Below are positions 31,692 through 41,266 of a DNA stretch of 64,000 nt, piece by piece. The translations under genes were made by a program, and so were the position numbers. How positions within the stretch are numbered: the stretch's first letter is position 1; every line of letters begins with the position of its first letter. Below the pieces are notes generated by a model. It did no database searches and was not told the DNA's origin. It saw nothing but the letters and a program-made list of their open reading frames with translations. Source of the DNA: Streptomyces piniterrae (GTDB lineage: Bacteria; Actinomycetota; Actinomycetes; Streptomycetales; Streptomycetaceae); contig NZ_SUMB01000004.1 in NCBI RefSeq assembly GCF_005048155.1, positions 434,001 to 498,000 on the forward strand. Reading direction: 5' to 3'.

Positions 31692-32600
31692 ATGCCAATG
31701 CTGCTGATCAAGGGATCATTCCATCTTTCGGGCCGCACCAGGCCCGACGGGGACACCGTCCCGTTCATTCCGGACTACGTGGGCGAATGGAAGCTCGTCC
31801 CGGGGTGTCACAAGCCGGAGCCCGGAAGGGACGGTCACGTCGATGTGCGCCTGGAAGGCGTCGACGCGCTGGAGACCCACTTCGCGGGAAACTACGGGAC
31901 GGAGGAACGCCAGCCGCGGAAGTTCGGCGATGCCGCTACGGACGCGCTGCTGACGTGGCTCGGCTTCACCGACATCCGGCGCACACTCGACCCCGAAACC
32001 GGCCACGAGAACATCTCCGCCACCCCTGACGCAGTCCCGGGCTTCGTCCTCACCCGCGGCAGCGACGTCTTCGGCCGCTGCGTGGCGCTGGTCGGCAAGG
32101 GCGTCCCGCCGGGGGCCAGTGGCTACGAGATCGACGTCAGGGCGAAGCTCCTGAAGCAGACTGCCAACTACCACCTGCTCACGGAGGGGCTGGCCTACCC
32201 CACCTTCTACTCGGGCCTGCCCACGGATCTGCGCAGTGAGCTGACCACCGCCGCCCAGCAGGCGAAGGCTGACCCCGGCAAGGGCGTGTGGAACACCACG
32301 AGCGGTTCGCTGGGCGATGTGACTCTGACCGGGGCGAAGATCACCGGGATGACCTCGATCACCGATGACGCGGTGATCCTTCCGAAGCTGTTCCGCCGAC
32401 TGAAGGAGTACCTGTCACTCGGCAACACTTCGCTGGCCTGCCTCCCCGCGTACCTGGGCGGCGCCGCGGACAGGTTCCGCATCCTGTCGGCCACCCCGTC
32501 GCGCGAACTGACCGGCCTGCACAACATCGTCGAGATCACCAACAGCGAGACCGTGCGGATGACACATCCCTCCGAGGACCTCCTCTTCGTCGAGAAGTGA
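31692..32600 (+). CDS. Staphylococcal-nuclease-like (SNase fold) protein
   Basis: 302 residues. The first half carries SNase landmarks: RPDGDTVPF (the DGDTV calcium/strand motif), VRLEGVDALE with the equivalents of Arg35 (Arg53) and Glu43 (Glu61; the usual Pro before it is Leu), and VFGRCVAL with the equivalent of Arg87 (Arg129). Later come LLTEGLAYPTFYSG and KGVWNTTSGS as in the family. It is longer than usual, with an extra C-terminal half of about 110 residues of unknown role. No signal peptide, so it is cytoplasmic. GGGAG stands 5 nt before the ATG. A nucleic-acid-cutting function is inferred. Confidence 0.75.
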   Translation: MPMLLIKGSFHLSGRTRPDGDTVPFIPDYVGEWKLVPGCHKPEPGRDGHVDVRLEGVDALETHFAGNYGTEERQPRKFGDAATDALLTWLGFTDIRRTLDPETGHENISATPDAVPGFVLTRGSDVFGRCVALVGKGVPPGASGYEIDVRAKLLKQTANYHLLTEGLAYPTFYSGLPTDLRSELTTAAQQAKADPGKGVWNTTSGSLGDVTLTGAKITGMTSITDDAVILPKLFRRLKEYLSLGNTSLACLPAYLGGAADRFRILSATPSRELTGLHNIVEITNSETVRMTHPSEDLLFVEK

Positions 32601-32630
32601 CGGCGGACGTGACGGCGGACCTGACTCACC

Positions 32631-32666
32631 ATCGGGTCGTACATCGGGTCGTACGTGGGGTCGTAC
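32631..32666. repeat. Three 12-bp tandem repeats
   Basis: ATCGGGTCGTAC, ATCGGGTCGTAC, GTGGGGTCGTAC in tandem, just after the SNase-like gene and 98 bp before the next. Possibly a promoter element of the next gene; otherwise slippage. Confidence 0.85.
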
Positions 32667-32764
32667 GCTCACCGTCGCCACGCCCCGCCCGTGACCGCGC
32701 AAAATCTGTTGGTTCCAGACCATGGAGCCGGGGACAATTCGCACGTCGGGGGCGGGGAGGGTGC

Positions 32765-33814
32765 ATGACGGTGTTCGCGTGTGCGGGATGCGACGCCGTG
32801 TTGAGTGCCCCGGTTTCCCGGGTTGCGCTTCCCGTCCACACCCACCAGAAGTGGGGAAACGGAGTACTGCTCCCGGTGCTCATGGATCCGGGCACGTATG
32901 CCGTGGACCCGGAACCCTCCGGGCCGCCATGGCGGCGATGGAGCGAAGTCGGAGCGGACGAGGCAGCGGCCCGCGGCGTGTTCGCGCCGGTGTACGGCCT
33001 GTCCTACGGCGCCCCGGGAGCGATCGTGATGGCACCCGGCGACACACGCGGCACCGTCCTGATTCCGGAGCGATGCGGCGGCTTCTGCTGTGGCCTGGAC
33101 GGACGCGACGGCCCGAACCTCGCGTGCGAGCAGTGCGGACGGGCAGTGGCGACCCGCATCGACGACTGCTCGCTCTGGCAGACGGTCTGGTTCGCCCCGG
33201 ACGCCGTACGCGGCCTCCACACCGACGAGCCCGCCGGATGGACGACGGCGGCGCTTCCGGAGCGGCAGGGCCCGCCGCCGGCCGATCAGTCCGGGCGATG
33301 GAGTCCGCAGTGGGAGGCGGCTGTTGGCGCGGGACTGGCGTACCTGCTGGCTGCCTCGTCGGGGACACCCGTGGCCGTCCCCGACGGCCTCGTCACGGTC
33401 TTGTTCGGTAACGCGCTCGACGCGCACCTCCCGACCGGGACACCAGCGAAGGGCCTGGCGCTGGCCGGACCTGGACTGCCCGCCCCGGACCCCGCCCCCG
33501 ACATCTTCCTGGTGCCGCGGCATCCGCGAACGGGCGCCCCATGGCGGCCCTCCAGCACCGCGCGGACGGTGCCCCTGCCCGCCTATGCGTGGGCGCATCT
33601 GGCCTTTCCCGGCGACGGACTGCCGGTGCCGGTGACCGGCGGACTGCCTGACGGTGTCCTCCGCGACGATCCCTTGCCGATGCGGCCATTGAGCCGTTTC
33701 CAGCCGGACCGGATGGTCTTCCTCGACACGCTGGCACGGCTGCCCGCCGTACGACAGCCATGGCTGCGCAGCATCTACGACCGGCTGCGGGCCCCTGGCA
33801 CCCACCCGTTCTAA
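32765..33814 (+). CDS. Uncharacterised cysteine-rich protein
   Basis: 349 residues, no family recognised. The N-terminus begins MTVFACAGCDAVLSAPVS, and further CxxC-type pairs appear (CGGFCCG near 105, CEQCG near 121), so the first 130 residues probably bind zinc. The rest is Pro-rich without catalytic motifs, ending in FQPDRMVFLDTLARLP and an LRSIYDRLR helix. GGGGAGGG lies before the ATG. Similar stand-alone proteins are common in Streptomyces, without known function. Confidence 0.6.
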   Translation: MTVFACAGCDAVLSAPVSRVALPVHTHQKWGNGVLLPVLMDPGTYAVDPEPSGPPWRRWSEVGADEAAARGVFAPVYGLSYGAPGAIVMAPGDTRGTVLIPERCGGFCCGLDGRDGPNLACEQCGRAVATRIDDCSLWQTVWFAPDAVRGLHTDEPAGWTTAALPERQGPPPADQSGRWSPQWEAAVGAGLAYLLAASSGTPVAVPDGLVTVLFGNALDAHLPTGTPAKGLALAGPGLPAPDPAPDIFLVPRHPRTGAPWRPSSTARTVPLPAYAWAHLAFPGDGLPVPVTGGLPDGVLRDDPLPMRPLSRFQPDRMVFLDTLARLPAVRQPWLRSIYDRLRAPGTHPF

Positions 33815-33825
33815 AGCTGCGGATC

Positions 33826-33845
33826 AAACGGTCCTAGGACCGTTT
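33826..33845. terminator. Perfect 20-bp palindrome after the cysteine-rich gene
   Basis: AAACGGTCCTAGGACCGTTT, 12 bp after the stop codon. Could act as a terminator hairpin or a protein-binding site; no T run follows. The remaining 33846-34055 shows no gene. Confidence 0.5.
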
Positions 33846-34055
33846 CCGACCCCCTGTGCGTTTCAAGCGCCTGGGCACGTAACGGCGGATGGCTCGCCGC
33901 ACTTCGGGGGCGGTCACCACTCTGAACTGAGTGGCCGGTGCCGGCAGGGCTGGCTACGGGGGCCCGCACCTGCCGGTGCTTCTGCGGAGCAGCGGCGGCG
34001 CAGGTCGGCTGTGCCACGGTGGGTACCGGGGGTGGGAAGGAGAAGCAGCACGCAC

Positions 34056-34313
34056 CTAGCAGTTCTCGGTGATCACGTCCTCCAGCGTGGAAAGTGACAG
34101 ACGGTCCGCCTCGATCTTTTTCTCAAGGACGTCCAGCGTCTGCTTGAGGGCGTTGATCTGCTCCTCATCCGGATCGGGCTGCGCCTCCAGCTCGGCGATC
34201 CTGCGCCTGATCTTTTCCGCACGAGCCTCTTCGGCATTAATGCTCTTCTCGAGCTCCTCCGCGGTGCGCCTCATCATCCGGCAACCGGATTCCCTGGACA
34301 TCGATGAGTTCAT
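34056..34313 (-). CDS. Small coiled-coil protein
   Basis: 85 residues, strongly charged and helical: RRTAEELEKSINAEEARAEK followed by more heptads up to KKIEADRLSLSTLEDVI, with an acidic PDPDEEQ break. Ends in a cysteine. No family recognised. AT-richer third positions than its neighbours suggest later acquisition. Start at the first ATG (AAGGCG upstream); ATGs inside are possible. Confidence 0.55.
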   Translation of the reverse strand: MNSSMSRESGCRMMRRTAEELEKSINAEEARAEKIRRRIAELEAQPDPDEEQINALKQTLDVLEKKIEADRLSLSTLEDVITENC

Positions 34314-34433
34314 GCCAGCACGCCTTCGTCATGGCGCCCCGTCATCGGGCGCCCCGCGCGGCCAGTATCGAAGCCTCCACCTGCCCGCGCATGGCGAAGC
34401 AGCCCATATGGACCATGACCCGCCGGACATCCC

Positions 34434-35531
34434 CTAGCCCGGCACGCCGGACGCGGCGGCCTCGGGAGCAGCCTCGGAGCCGGTGTCGCGACCGGCCACA
34501 CGACCGGCCGCCGCCTCCGCCTCAGCCGCCGCCTCCGTCTCCACCCCGGCATCCGCCCTCGCCGCGTACCGCTTCGCCAGCACCGCGCACACCATCAACT
34601 GCATCTGGTGGAAGAGCATCAGCGGCAGGACCGCGAGCCCGGCCTGTGCGCCGAAGAGGACGCTGGCCATGGGAAGCCCGGCTGCCAGGCTCTTCTTCGA
34701 GCCGGCGAAGGTGATCGCGATCCGGTCCTCGCGCGGGAAGCCGAGCTTCTTCGAGCCGTACGCCGTGCCGGTCAGCATCACCGCGAGCAGCACGGCCTCG
34801 ACGCCCAGCAGACACAGCAGGCGCAGCGGTGAGACCTGGTGCCAGATGCCCTCGACCATGCCGGCGCTGAAGGCGGTGTAGACGACGAGCAGTATCGAGC
34901 CGCGGTCCACGTAGCCGAGGGCCTTCTTGTGGCGGGTGATGAAGCCGCCTGTCCAGCGTCGTAGCAGCTGGCCGGCCAGGAAGGGGAGGAGGAGTTGGTA
35001 GGCGATGGAGAGGAGTGAGCCGGCGGAGAAGCCGGCGCCGGAACCGCCGCCGTTGAGGACGAGTGCCGCCAGCAGGGGCGTGGCGATGATGCCGACGAGG
35101 CTGGAGAAGGAGCCGGCGCAGATCGCGGCGGCGACATTGCCGCGGGCGATGGAGGTGAAGGCTATCGAGGACTGGATGGTGGAGGGCACCAGGCAGAGGA
35201 ACAGCAGGCCTGTGTAGAGGGCGGGCGGCAGGACGTACGGGACCAGTCCGCTGGCGGCCAGGCCGAGCAGTGGGAAGACCACGAAGGTGCAGGCCAGGAC
35301 GGCGAGATGGAGCCGCCAGTGGCGCAGCCCGGCCAGTGCCTCGCGGGTGGAGAGGCGGGCTCCGTAGAGGAAGAAGAGCAGTGCGACGGCTCCGGTGGAG
35401 GCGCCGTCGGCGACCGTCGCCGCCGGTCCGCGCGCGGGCAGGACGGCCGCCAGGGCGACGGTGCCGACCAGGGCCAGGATGTATCCGTCCACGGGGAGCC
35501 AGGAGGGCAGCGGGATCACAGGGCGGCGCAT
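34434..35531 (-). CDS. SBF-type (bile acid:sodium symporter-like) membrane transporter
   Basis: 365 residues with about ten transmembrane helices: LVPSTIQSSIAFTSIARGNVAAA and the second inverted-repeat signature TFAGSKKSLAAGLPMASVLF are typical of the SBF-like (YfeH) family. It carries organic anions, perhaps with sodium. The last 40 residues are Ala/Glu-rich and soluble. Divergent from a LysR regulator that probably controls it. A partial copy sits at 31437-31495. Confidence 0.9.
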   Translation of the reverse strand: MRRPVIPLPSWLPVDGYILALVGTVALAAVLPARGPAATVADGASTGAVALLFFLYGARLSTREALAGLRHWRLHLAVLACTFVVFPLLGLAASGLVPYVLPPALYTGLLFLCLVPSTIQSSIAFTSIARGNVAAAICAGSFSSLVGIIATPLLAALVLNGGGSGAGFSAGSLLSIAYQLLLPFLAGQLLRRWTGGFITRHKKALGYVDRGSILLVVYTAFSAGMVEGIWHQVSPLRLLCLLGVEAVLLAVMLTGTAYGSKKLGFPREDRIAITFAGSKKSLAAGLPMASVLFGAQAGLAVLPLMLFHQMQLMVCAVLAKRYAARADAGVETEAAAEAEAAAGRVAGRDTGSEAAPEAAASGVPG

Positions 35532-35908
35532 GGGCTCTCTTCACGTGGTTCGGCGGCTCGGGGGCGGTGGCGGCGTGCCGGGCCTGGACGGTGGCGTGGA
35601 CGGCGCACCGACGGCGGCGTGCGCGATGACCTCAAGCCTGCCCTTCGTGGCGGCGATCGGGAACCCCTCTTACCGTGGTCACTGTCATTATGAAATGCGA
35701 TGGACGGGCGGTGAGCGCAGCGGCCCGCGGCCCGTCGCGGGATCCGACAGATGCCCGACGCCTACCCCCGGCATCCGAGCCCACCAGCCCACGAACCGAC
35801 GAGCCCACAGGTCACGAGCCGACGGGCCCACGAGCCGCTCCCGACCTGCCGACCTGCCCACCAGCCCACCAACCGCCATAAGACTCCGCTGAGCCCCGAG
35901 GAGCCCCC
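35532..35908. promoter_or_regulatory. Divergent promoter region of SBF transporter and LysR gene
   Basis: 377 bp without a gene. An AT-rich spot at 35686-35697 contains the palindrome CATTATGAAATG, a plausible LysR-type site. From 35757 to 35885 the DNA is a low-complexity run of CCCACCAGCC/CCGACGAGCC-like units. Confidence 0.4.
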
Positions 35909-36772
35909 GTGTTCGACCCCGTACAGCTGCGCACCTTCCTCACCGTCGCGCAGACGCTGAGCTTCACCCAGGCCGCGCATCGCCTCGGGCTGCGGCAGTC
36001 GACCGTGAGCCAGCACGTGCGGAAGCTGGAGGAGGCCGCCGGGCGGCGGTTGTTCGTGCGGGACACGCATGCCGTGGAGCTGACCGAGGGCGGCGAGGCG
36101 ATGCTCGGGTTCGCGGGCACGATCCTGGAGGCGAACGAGCGGGCCGCCGGCTTCTTCGCGGGCACCCGGCTGCGCGGCAGGCTGCGGTTCGGCGCGTCGG
36201 AGGACTTCGTGCTGACCCGGATGCCGGAGGTGCTGGAGGGGTTCCGGCGCGAGCACCCCGAGGTCGATCTGGAGCTGACCGTCGAGCTGTCCGGGACGCT
36301 GCACGAGCTGCTGGCGGCCGGCCGACTGGATCTCGTACTGGCCAAGCGGCGCCCGGAGGAGTCGCGCGGGCGGCTGGTGTGGCGCGACCGGCTGGTGTGG
36401 GTGGGCACCGAACGGCTGCGGCTGGATCCGGAGCGGCCGGTCCCGTTGGTGGTCTATCCGCCGCCCGCGGTGACCCGGGCACGGGCGCTGGAGGCGCTGG
36501 AGCGGCAGGGCAGGGAATGGCGGATCGCCTGCACCAGCGGCAGCCTGAACGGGCTGATCGCGGCGACTCGCGCGGGCCTGGGCGTCATGGCGCACACCCT
36601 CGGCATGATTCCGCCCGGTCTGGTCCGGGTCCCGTCACGCGCCGGGCTGCCGGAGCTGGGCGGGGTGGAATTCGTACTGCTGCACGGACGGCGGGACGCC
36701 GCGGCGCGGGGGCCGGCCGAGGCGCTGGCCGAGGCCATTCTCGCCGGTGGCGACCGTTTGCATATGCCGTAA
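35909..36772 (+). CDS. LysR-family regulator
   Basis: 287 residues: N-terminal HTH (LRTFLTVAQTLSFTQAAHRL, STVSQHVRKLEEAAGRRLFVRD) and a periplasmic-binding-like effector domain starting about residue 90 (LRGRLRFGASEDFVLTRMPEVL). Typical length. Probably controls the divergent SBF-type transporter in response to its substrate. Confidence 0.92.
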   Translation: MFDPVQLRTFLTVAQTLSFTQAAHRLGLRQSTVSQHVRKLEEAAGRRLFVRDTHAVELTEGGEAMLGFAGTILEANERAAGFFAGTRLRGRLRFGASEDFVLTRMPEVLEGFRREHPEVDLELTVELSGTLHELLAAGRLDLVLAKRRPEESRGRLVWRDRLVWVGTERLRLDPERPVPLVVYPPPAVTRARALEALERQGREWRIACTSGSLNGLIAATRAGLGVMAHTLGMIPPGLVRVPSRAGLPELGGVEFVLLHGRRDAAARGPAEALAEAILAGGDRLHMP

Positions 36773-37028
36773 TGATCACCCACTCGGCGCGAAACGGCGA
36801 CACGCTCAACAGCAAGTGCAGAGATTTGGTGCAGATACCGTCCCGGCGTCGTGATTTTTCGGCGTCGAAGTGGCCGGATCATGTCCACGCTTACCCGGAG
36901 TAACCCTATTTCATCCGTTGGCCTGTTCCGGTACCAACGTATTCGGGCCGTGGTAGGGCACTGCCGCTCGCCCGCCACCTTGGGGTACGGTCGCGGCCCT
37001 GTGAGGAGCACCACGAAGGGCCGAGTCA

Positions 37029-38855
37029 TTGCGCGAGTTCACCGTCCCGCCGCTGGCGACCGCGCCCCGGGTCGGCGGGCTGGCGGACGTAGTTTTCGAT
37101 CATGCCGACTCCGAGCCCGACCGGGTCGCCCTCGCACGTAAGGACGAGGCCGGCCACTGGCAGGAGGTCACCTCGGAGCAGTTCCGGGACGAGGTGATGG
37201 CGCTCGCCAAGGGCCTGCTCGCCCAGGGCGTACGGTTCGGCGACCGGGTCGGCATCATGTCGCGCACCCGCTACGAGTGGACCCTGTTCGACTTCGCGCT
37301 GTGGTCCGTCGGCGCCCAGTCCGTGCCGCTGTATCCGACGTCGTCCGCCGAGCAGGTCTTCTGGATGCTGCACAACGCGGACGTCTCGGCGTGCCTGGTC
37401 GAGCACGAGGACCATGCGATGACCGTCGGCTCGGTCATCGACCGGATCCCCGGGCTCCGCAAGCTGTGGCAACTGGACCGTGACCCGGTCGCCGAACTGA
37501 CCGCCGCCGGCGCGCACATCGAGGACGATGTCGTGCACCGGCACCGGATGGCCGTCACCCCCGACGCCATCGCGACCATCATCTACACCTCGGGCACCAC
37601 AGGCCGCCCCAAGGGCTGCGTCATCACCCACGCCAACTTCATGGCCGAGGCGGACAACGTCGTCATGCGCCACGAGACGGTCTTCCACTCGAAGCCGGGC
37701 GACGAGGCCGCCACCCTCCTCTTCCTCCCCCTCGCGCACGTCTTCGGGCGGATGGTCCAGGTCGCCGCCATCCGCGGCCGGGTCAAGCTGGCCCACCAGC
37801 CCGAACTCGCCGCCCGTGCACTGCTGCCCGACCTCCAGACGTTCCGGCCGACCTTCATCCTCGCGGTGCCGTACATCTTCGAGAAGGTCTTCGCCGCGGC
37901 CCGCCGGAAGGCGGAGGCGGACGGCAAGGTCGGACCGTTCGACAAGGCCGTGGAGGTCGCGGTGCGCTACGCCGAGGCGCTGGAGCACAAGGCGTTCGGC
38001 ACCGCGTCGGGCCCCGGCGCGGCCCTGCGGATGCAGCATCAGCTCTTCGACAAGCTCGTCTACAGCAAGGTCCGCGAGGCGATGGGCGGCCGCGTCCGGC
38101 ACGCGATGTCCGGCGGCTCGGCGATGGAGCGCCGGCTCGGGCTGTTCTTCGCCGGCGCGGGCGTGACAATCTACGAGGGCTACGGTCTGACGGAGAGCAC
38201 GGCGGCCGCCACCGCGAACCCGCCCGAGCGGACCCGCTACGGCACCGTCGGCATCCCCATCCCCGGCACCACCGTGCATATCGCGGAGGACGGCGAGATC
38301 TGGCTCCACGGTGGCCAGATCTTCCAGGGCTACCACAACGACCCGAAGGCCACCGACGCCGTGCTGCACGACGGCTGGTTCGCCACCGGAGACCTGGGCG
38401 CGCTGGACGAGGACGGCTACCTGACGATCACCGGGCGGAAGAAGGAAGTCCTGGTCACCTCGGGTGGCAAGACGGTCTCCCCGGTGGCGCTGGAGGAGCG
38501 GGTGCGGGCGCATCCGCTGGTCGCGCAGTGCATCGTCGTCGGCAACGACCGTCCGTTCATCGCCGCGCTGGTGACGCTGGACCCGGAGGCGGTCACCCAC
38601 TGGCTGGCCATGCGCGGCAAGCCGGAGATGCCGCCGTCGGACCTGGTGCGCGACCCGGACCTCGAAACGGAGGTCCGGCGGGCCGTGGTCGCCGCCAACA
38701 CCCTGGTCTCGCAGGCCGAGTCGATCCGTACGTTCCGGATACTGGCCAACCAGTTCAGCGAGGAACACGGTCTGCTGACACCGTCGTTGAAGCTCAAGCG
38801 GAAGGCGATCGAGGCGGCGTATTCGGTCGAGGTGGACGCGCTGTACCACACGTGA
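37029..38855 (+). CDS. Long-chain fatty-acid--CoA ligase (FadD15-like)
   Basis: 608 residues. The AMP-binding motif IIYTSGTTGRPKGCV, YEGYGLTESTAA, the hinge WFATGDLGALDEDGYLTITGRKKE and a late Lys (KLKRKAIEAAY) identify a long-chain acyl-CoA synthetase of the actinobacterial FadD15 group. It activates fatty acids with ATP and CoA at the membrane. Translation appears to start at a TTG (MREFTVPP), as the frame is open only slightly beyond it; GAAGGG lies upstream. It stands alone, with 256 bp in front that probably contain its promoter. Confidence 0.93.
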   Translation: MREFTVPPLATAPRVGGLADVVFDHADSEPDRVALARKDEAGHWQEVTSEQFRDEVMALAKGLLAQGVRFGDRVGIMSRTRYEWTLFDFALWSVGAQSVPLYPTSSAEQVFWMLHNADVSACLVEHEDHAMTVGSVIDRIPGLRKLWQLDRDPVAELTAAGAHIEDDVVHRHRMAVTPDAIATIIYTSGTTGRPKGCVITHANFMAEADNVVMRHETVFHSKPGDEAATLLFLPLAHVFGRMVQVAAIRGRVKLAHQPELAARALLPDLQTFRPTFILAVPYIFEKVFAAARRKAEADGKVGPFDKAVEVAVRYAEALEHKAFGTASGPGAALRMQHQLFDKLVYSKVREAMGGRVRHAMSGGSAMERRLGLFFAGAGVTIYEGYGLTESTAAATANPPERTRYGTVGIPIPGTTVHIAEDGEIWLHGGQIFQGYHNDPKATDAVLHDGWFATGDLGALDEDGYLTITGRKKEVLVTSGGKTVSPVALEERVRAHPLVAQCIVVGNDRPFIAALVTLDPEAVTHWLAMRGKPEMPPSDLVRDPDLETEVRRAVVAANTLVSQAESIRTFRILANQFSEEHGLLTPSLKLKRKAIEAAYSVEVDALYHT

Positions 38856-38955
38856 CGGGTGCGGGGGGCGAGCGTCGGGCGCTCCCCCGTGCGACGGACC
38901 CTGATCGTTCCGTCGCCGGACGTGCGGCCCGCCGGTGCCCGGAAAACTCCTGGTC

Positions 38956-39972
38956 ATGAACCCCCGCCGCCTCACGCTCCTCGGCCGGATCGCCATCGCC
39001 GCTTGTGCCCCGTACCTCGCCCTGAAGCTGCTGTGGGTGCTCGGCTCCGACCTCGGCGTCGTCGACACCCACGGCATCAGCCACCCGACCTGGGTCGCGG
39101 TCAACGCCTTCACCTTCCTGCTCGATGCGATCGCCGCCCTGGTGGCGCACACCCTCACCCACCCGGGCGGCCGCCGGGCGCCGGCCTGGCTGCTGACCTT
39201 CCCCCTGTGGATGGCGTCCGGGCTGCTCATCCCGCTGGTGCTCGGCGTCGTGGGCGGCACCCTCACCGGCCTCATCGTCGGCTATCAGAACCCCATGAAC
39301 GCCGGCGACTTCCTCCAGCCCTGGGTCTTCCTCATCGTCTACGGCGGCTTCCTCGTCGAAGCCATCACCCTGCTGGGCGCCTTCGCGATATACGCACACC
39401 AACGCTGGGGCGGCCTGCTGCGGCGCCGGCTGCACGACCTGCCGGACACCGGCACCCGCGCGATGCAGCGGATCCTCGCGGCACCCGCCGCCGTACTGAT
39501 CGGCGCCAGCGGCGTGCTCCATCTCCTGTGGGGCTCGGGCTCGACGCTGGGCATGGAGGCCGCCGAGGTGCACGCCCGCAACGTCGTCGGCTACGCGAAC
39601 CACTGGGCACAGGGCCTGCTCTCGCTCGCCGGCGCCGTGGGCCTGCTGCTGCTCCTCTTCCCCCGGCTGACGCCCCGTCATACGCCACTGGCCCGGCTCC
39701 GCGTCCGTACGCCACTCGCCCTGGCCTGGGCCGGCAGCGCGGCGGTCTTCGCCTGCGGCGGGCTGCTGTGGCTGACCATGACGGTCTCCGACGCCCTCTC
39801 CCCCGGCCGCTCCCTGGCAGCGGGCGGGCTCCCGGGCCTGGCCGGCGCCCTTGAACTCTTCGCCGGGCTGGTGGTGCTCTGCGCCGGCGCGTTCACACTC
39901 TGCGAGTTGGTCTCGGCGACTGCGAAAGTCCGCCCGGATGCACGGGAATGCGCCACGGCGGGAAATCGGTGA
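38956..39972 (+). CDS. Integral membrane protein of unknown function
   Basis: 338 residues with eight or nine hydrophobic helices (IAIAACAPYLALKLLWVLG; NAFTFLLDAIAALVAHTL; LLTFPLWMASGLLIPLVLG; FLIVYGGFLVEAITLLGAFAIY; and more up to LELFAGLVVLCAGAFTLCEL). No motif recognised. An ATG at 38935 would add seven residues. Follows the acyl-CoA ligase by 100 bp and may share its transcript. Confidence 0.7.
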   Translation: MNPRRLTLLGRIAIAACAPYLALKLLWVLGSDLGVVDTHGISHPTWVAVNAFTFLLDAIAALVAHTLTHPGGRRAPAWLLTFPLWMASGLLIPLVLGVVGGTLTGLIVGYQNPMNAGDFLQPWVFLIVYGGFLVEAITLLGAFAIYAHQRWGGLLRRRLHDLPDTGTRAMQRILAAPAAVLIGASGVLHLLWGSGSTLGMEAAEVHARNVVGYANHWAQGLLSLAGAVGLLLLLFPRLTPRHTPLARLRVRTPLALAWAGSAAVFACGGLLWLTMTVSDALSPGRSLAAGGLPGLAGALELFAGLVVLCAGAFTLCELVSATAKVRPDARECATAGNR

Positions 39973-40004
39973 CGTCAGGGAGCAGCAGAGATCATGCTGC
40001 GACG

Positions 40005-40781
40005 ATGGACCGAGTAACCGACATGCCCGAGACTCTCGCCCAGCCCGCAGATCCGGCCCGGGCAGCGAATGACTACGACAGCTTCGCCGAGGCGTACTCG
40101 GCGGACAACGAGAACAACCTCCTCAACGCGTACTACGAGCGGCCCGCGATGACAGCCCTCGCCGGAGACGTGGCCGGCCGCCGGATCCTGGACGCCGGCT
40201 GCGGCTCGGGCCCCCTGTCCGCTGCACTACGCGACCGAGGCGCCGACGTCACCGGCATCGACGCCAGCGCCGGGATGCTGGCCTTAGCCAGGCGGCGGCT
40301 CGGTCCCGACGCGGCCCTGCACATGGTCGACTTGAAGGGCCCCCTGCCATTCGCCGACGGTGCGTTCGACGACGTGGTCGCCTCGCTGGTGCTGCACTAC
40401 CTGGAGGACTGGGGGCCGACGCTGGCCGAGATGCGACGCGTACTCAAGCCCGGCGGCCGACTGATCGCGTCAGTGCAGCACCCTTTCGTGGACTACGCGA
40501 TCCAGGATCCTCGACCCGACTACTTCGCGACCACCAGCTATACCTGCGAAATGACGTTCAACGGCCAGTCCGTTGCGATGAGCTTCTGGCGCAGGCCGTT
40601 GCACGCGATGACCGATGCCTTCACCAGAGCAGGCTTCCGCCTTGCCGTCATCAGCGAGCCGCAGCCCGACCCGGCCGCCCGCGAACTGTTCCCCGACGAC
40701 TTCCACGCCCTTTCGACCAAAATCGGCTTCCTCTTCTTCGTCCTTGAGGTACCGCCGTCGACTGCGAGCTCGGACGTGTAG
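40005..40781 (+). CDS. Class I SAM-dependent methyltransferase
   Basis: 258 residues. Motif I ILDAGCGSGPLS, acidic VTGIDASAGML, motif IV FDDVVASLVLHYLEDW and post-motif MRRVLKPGGRLIAS are all present. Substrate unknown; the fold resembles small-molecule methylases (UbiE/COQ5 type). An ATG at 40023 (MPETL) is an alternative start; neither has a good ribosome binding site. Confidence 0.9.
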   Translation: MDRVTDMPETLAQPADPARAANDYDSFAEAYSADNENNLLNAYYERPAMTALAGDVAGRRILDAGCGSGPLSAALRDRGADVTGIDASAGMLALARRRLGPDAALHMVDLKGPLPFADGAFDDVVASLVLHYLEDWGPTLAEMRRVLKPGGRLIASVQHPFVDYAIQDPRPDYFATTSYTCEMTFNGQSVAMSFWRRPLHAMTDAFTRAGFRLAVISEPQPDPAARELFPDDFHALSTKIGFLFFVLEVPPSTASSDV

Positions 40782-40966
40782 CGAAGCCGACGGGTCGACC
40801 GCCCTTTGTGGCGCGGGCTTGCCAGTTGGCGCGCTCGTTCTTCGGCTCGGGGTGGTGTGCTTGGGGGGCCTCCGCCTGGCCGGCCGACGCGGATGCGTTC
40901 CATGATCGGGAAGAGCGGCACGCTCCTGCGGGCCCGGCGGCGTGCTGGTGGGGCCCTCCCGCTGGA

Positions 40967-41266
40967 TCACCTCACCGACCTCCTGTGGGCGTCGAGGCCG
41001 GCTTGGAGGTCTTCGGCCAGCCTGTCCGCCACGTCGGTGAGCTCGGGGTGCTCTTCGGCTGTCAACGCGAGGAGCCTGATGGCGACCTCTGCCTGACCCG
41101 CGGTCGTCAGGGCAAGGAGAGGGCCTTGCTCGTCCAACTTCTCGGCGAGGTTCGCGGCCATCTTCGTCTTGTCCGCCCGGGGTACGTGGGCGTTGCCTAC
41201 GATGGCGCCCTGGGTGACGTTTCCGTAGACGAGAGCGGCAGACTCAATGTTGTTCGAGACGTTCAT
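40967..41266 (-). CDS. Small protein with N-terminal amyloid-signalling-like motif
   Basis: 99 residues. Near the N-terminus LVYGNVTQGAIVGNAH shares spacing Gx[MV]xxGA[VI][AV] with the motif in the 11855 protein. The rest is helical and charged (ANLAEKLDEQ...LALTTAGQAEVAIRLLAL...VADRLAEDLQAGLDAH). Similar small proteins with a short glycine-spaced motif and a helical tail accompany conflict systems in actinomycetes. No partner gene lies next to it, though the proteins at 10233-12298 could share the motif. Confidence 0.55.
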   Translation of the reverse strand: MNVSNNIESAALVYGNVTQGAIVGNAHVPRADKTKMAANLAEKLDEQGPLLALTTAGQAEVAIRLLALTAEEHPELTDVADRLAEDLQAGLDAHRRSVR

